This document shows, piece by piece, positions 55,001 to 56,081 of a stretch of DNA of 56,081 nt (position 1 is its first letter; each line of letters opens with the position of its first letter). Where the stretch lies: contig JAGXGZ010000021.1 in the NCBI GenBank assembly GCA_024636495.1, positions 1-56,081 of the forward strand, read 5' to 3'. A model generated the notes under the pieces. That model saw only the letters and a program-made list of their open reading frames with translations, ran no database searches and was not told the origin of the DNA. Origin of the DNA: Roseobacter sp. (lineage in GTDB: Bacteria; Pseudomonadota; Alphaproteobacteria; Rhodobacterales; Rhodobacteraceae). The translations under genes were made by a program, and so were the position numbers.

Positions 55001-55745
55001 AAGTCGATTTGCTGTAGAATTCGCGCGAAAGCCAGGGCTGGACGTTGGATATGGGAAAGACATCCAACGATCCAACGGTCAGTGGGGAACTGTAAGTGCT
55101 AGCGAAAATCTCGAATTGGGTTACGCGATCACGGTCCACAAAGCGCAGGGGAGCGAGTTTGATGAGACAATCATAGTTCTGCCGCAGGCGGAAAGCCCGC
55201 TCGCGATGGAATTGGTCTATACTGCCCTAACCCGTGCTACTGGACACTGTACTCTGCTCCTAAAGGACGATATCTCATCGCTACTTAAAGCTCGCCGCAG
55301 AGAGAATGCCCAGGTACCGAGTATCTCATCTTGGCTATTTCAGCGAAACAAGGCTGACCCACTCTTGCGGGACCGATCATGGTATGAAGAGGGGCGCATT
55401 CACAAGGCGCTGAGCGGCGATATGGTGCGATCAAAGTCAGAAGTGATCATTGCTAATCTTCTACATGAAAAGGATGTTCGCTTCGCATATGAGAGTCCTT
55501 TGGTTGCCAAAGACGGTTCAATGCACCTGCCAGACTTCACTATTACGTCGGGCGGGAAGACGACTTTCTGGGAGCACCTTGGAATGCTTGATAAGCCCCA
55601 TTACGCTGAACGATGGGAGCGCAAACGGCTTTGGTATGACCAGTGGTTTCCGGGCCAGCTTGCGACCACGCAGGAAGGTCCTGATCTTAGCGATGAGAGC
55701 GCCACGCTTATCTCCAACATCATAGAGCGTAAAGATGGTGCGTAA
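52083..55745 (+). CDS. RecD-like SF1 helicase with C-terminal PD-(D/E)XK-type nuclease, candidate defence protein
   Basis: 1220 residues, intact. N-terminus (1-75): four cysteines C21, C30, C33, C68 with WHDDGWNGAIC and PPCNYSYNAFG around them, a possible zinc or FeS site. Residues 75-590: unrecognised, mostly helical. Residues 590-1075: SF1 helicase of the RecD type with Walker A GTAGTGKT (604-611), Walker B VDET (691-694), 'GDEGQFPPVG', and the RecD-like C-terminal motif TVHKAQGSEFDE (from 1017). Residues 1110-1190: nuclease-like block SKSE (E1120), PDF (D1151), FWEHLGML (E1164) and a Lys-rich WERKRLWY helix. It would unwind and cut DNA. AT-rich codon use differs from the core genome. It lies 48 bp after the helicase fragment and overlaps the next frame by 11 bp. 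No characterised system is recognised. Confidence 0.88.
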   Translation: MTTHMTARLAWHDDGWNGAICKKPGENAYCIGCKSYPGDLIALTRDLAKEKELAGLSGNELGDYVPPCNYSYNAFGADNAPAASDPPEFFRDGADRRTWSLPPATVCAWFFDAMYDESIKTDGKLDNTKRRAEVERYFDDVAKDIGSNLLFAYANRSNPISTEDHQCFVIVGVSEIVGIGEMMTYDNVTPYIEENYAGGMIWGREVSTSYPETGLRLPYHLYRDQPEKLALLAMVPEDEHVFKMGSRHVDDDIAIGLLEQFLDRVRLLKEWGDESEDWQAREDWLQKTIGRLWKARGLYPGLMTVLDALDASDLITDTKNIALRLGVSAAHKAAFSFLDGENTVGMGEFLSDRKVRSLQNRWARHPEGIRILAKGALSRLSLPAETIEKILLHQNKHGLPHNVDEIIENPYILSEAFIGDDPADRIPWSAVDRAMLPSPDLGPRGAEELEIDDERRLRALMVDCLLREGIHSFLPVGELVVRANFRLARLPDWKRYQLNDHFFDVGADYLDEALTLRADKNETVVYLSSVYQDERAVEKALAGLADRDEIMLRRPISSDTWHRWLYREDSLLAHKATEKYESAVKEQEKIAARLLRQPLSVLAGTAGTGKTSVIQAIVRAVKSTDGEGTSIRIMTPTGKAGDRVRELLREAKVPAQVDTIHSVLASNGWLADNLTFHRRGGKKLDVGTLIVDETSMLDLELAAAFARMVDWDTVQRLVLVGDEGQFPPVGRGRVFADVIRWLEGERPEAIGRLQQNLRQLLNQIEGRGTAVLEVAGMFRANPAWHKMSAENDGPDDTGATTLAQKDMLERLHAGGEIDKDLAVEFWSKPEELPALLINRLEQRMTLKTGLKVDEEKPYLLWKDAFSKGPAAFQILTPHRGGSHGVENLNQACQRRRNASTIERLGAVDGLTLGDKVIQVRNRSRSNPLSAYDWNLRKVQDVEVFNGEIGIVKPSGMDAKDLAVRMRSGRGKRLSRFAVEFARKPGLDVGYGKDIQRSNGQWGTVSASENLELGYAITVHKAQGSEFDETIIVLPQAESPLAMELVYTALTRATGHCTLLLKDDISSLLKARRRENAQVPSISSWLFQRNKADPLLRDRSWYEEGRIHKALSGDMVRSKSEVIIANLLHEKDVRFAYESPLVAKDGSMHLPDFTITSGGKTTFWEHLGMLDKPHYAERWERKRLWYDQWFPGQLATTQEGPDLSDESATLISNIIERKDGA

Positions 55746-55947
55746 TCGGAGCTTTGAGCAATTTCGCTTGCAAAAACAGGTGGATAACGTCCGCATTAGG
55801 TGCTTGATCCCATGGTTTGATGGTGCGATCCTTTCTAAGGAATGGAAGGAAGCATTATGGGACAAGATCGTCACGGGAGGGCTCAGGCCAGGTCTGCGAC
55901 ACACCTCTGCCGTCGGCATCCCAGCTTCTTGTTCTTTGATTGTTGGC
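55735..55947 (+). pseudogene. Short overlapping reading frame cut by a putative IS end
   Basis: The ATG at 55735 overlaps the end of the helicase-nuclease gene by 11 bp, suggesting translational coupling. About 71 codons (MVRNRSFEQFRLQKQVDNVR..., then 'LIPWFDGAILSKEWKEALW') are plausible protein before the sequence enters the putative insertion-element end at 55948; the frame then runs on to a stop near 56019 through element DNA. No family recognised. Probably the 5' piece of a partner gene, truncated by insertion. Confidence 0.5.
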
Positions 55948-56081
55948 TGTCACTTAAAACTGACCCGGTGTTGTCACCGAGATTTGACCCGCTCAGTCGT
56001 TATGCTTTGTTGGTCATGATGTGGTCAATGCTGGTGTCTCCTTTCGTTTCTGTTTCGCCGTTTCGGAGCTGGCTTTGAAGC
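55948..56081 (-). mobile_element. Putative end of an IS21-family element, with the 3' tail of an istB-like gene
   Basis: TGTCACTTAAAACTGACCCG (55948-55967) is repeated as TGTCACCGAGATTTGACCCG (55972-55991), a 24-bp spaced direct repeat starting with TGT. Multiple such terminal repeats are typical of IS21-family ends. On the minus strand an open frame enters from the window edge (FKASSETAKQKRKETPALTT) and stops at 56014, a basic tail of the kind that ends IstB ATPases. The body of the element lies beyond the window, so the assignment rests on the end structure only. Confidence 0.5.

Noticed and set aside
1..56081. CRISPR arrays, rRNA or tRNA genes
   Set aside because: Looked for regularly spaced repeats, cas-like genes and RNA folds by eye; none seen. 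The MORN gene is the only long tandem repeat and it is protein-coding.

Overview
The window looks like the chromosome of a Roseobacter-group alphaproteobacterium (Rhodobacteraceae). This is judged from gene content and protein style: a class I lysyl-tRNA synthetase, an FeS-type bacterial cryptochrome/photolyase, a tandem glycine riboswitch before gcvTHP, a preTA/dihydropyrimidinase pyrimidine-degradation cluster with its own ABC importer, an NDUFS4-like complex I subunit, and a recurring 'GGATATTT...GAAGAGG' intergenic repeat familiar from this family. No rRNA, tRNA or CRISPR array was seen. Species cannot be named from the sequence alone.

Layout. 1-9730: small membrane protein, SDR oxidoreductase overlapping a cryB-type photolyase, a secreted MORN-repeat protein, NAD synthetase (nadE), gltX, a MATE exporter and a gamma-glutamylcyclotransferase-like protein. 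9837-14524: glycine cleavage operon gcvT-gcvH-gcvP behind a promoter and tandem glycine riboswitch. 14557-19600: inositol-monophosphatase-like protein, a YbbA/YbbP-type ABC pair divergent from a TesA-like esterase, and a cold-shock gene. 19813-31199: a coherent pyrimidine catabolism and uptake locus (preT, preA, RutR-like repressor, beta-ureidopropionase-type amidohydrolase, small unknown protein, dihydropyrimidinase, ABC ATPase, GNAT enzyme, two permeases, binding protein) with two matching RutR-like operator palindromes and a strong terminator. 31221-49230: housekeeping genes, including an L,D-transpeptidase, a second csp, ettA, a frameshifted MOSC gene, usp plus an alanine/sodium symporter, nadD with a TTG start, a DMT transporter, dacB, a TerB-like protein, lysS, a DUF4864 protein, a large beta-helix protein, uvrB and an NDUFS4-like gene.

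49231-56081 differs in character. A non-coding stretch with inverted repeats and an orphan terminator leads into an accessory region. It holds the 5' part of an AAA ATPase gene fused out of frame to the 3' part of a large helicase gene, which is a deletion scar. Next comes an intact 1220-residue protein that joins a four-cysteine N-terminus, a RecD-like SF1 helicase and a C-terminal PD-(D/E)XK-type nuclease. A short overlapping reading frame then runs into what looks like the end of an IS21-type element at the window edge. This eroded cluster is the best candidate for an undescribed system, most plausibly anti-phage or anti-mobile-element; that function is inference.

How the genes fit together. 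Uracil or thymine imported by the ABC system would be reduced by PreTA, ring-opened by dihydropyrimidinase and hydrolysed by the amidohydrolase to beta-alanine or 3-aminoisobutyrate with release of ammonia and CO2, under a RutR-like regulator. Glycine is sensed by the riboswitch and cleaved by GcvTHP to feed one-carbon units. nadD and nadE both serve NAD synthesis but are 30 kb apart.
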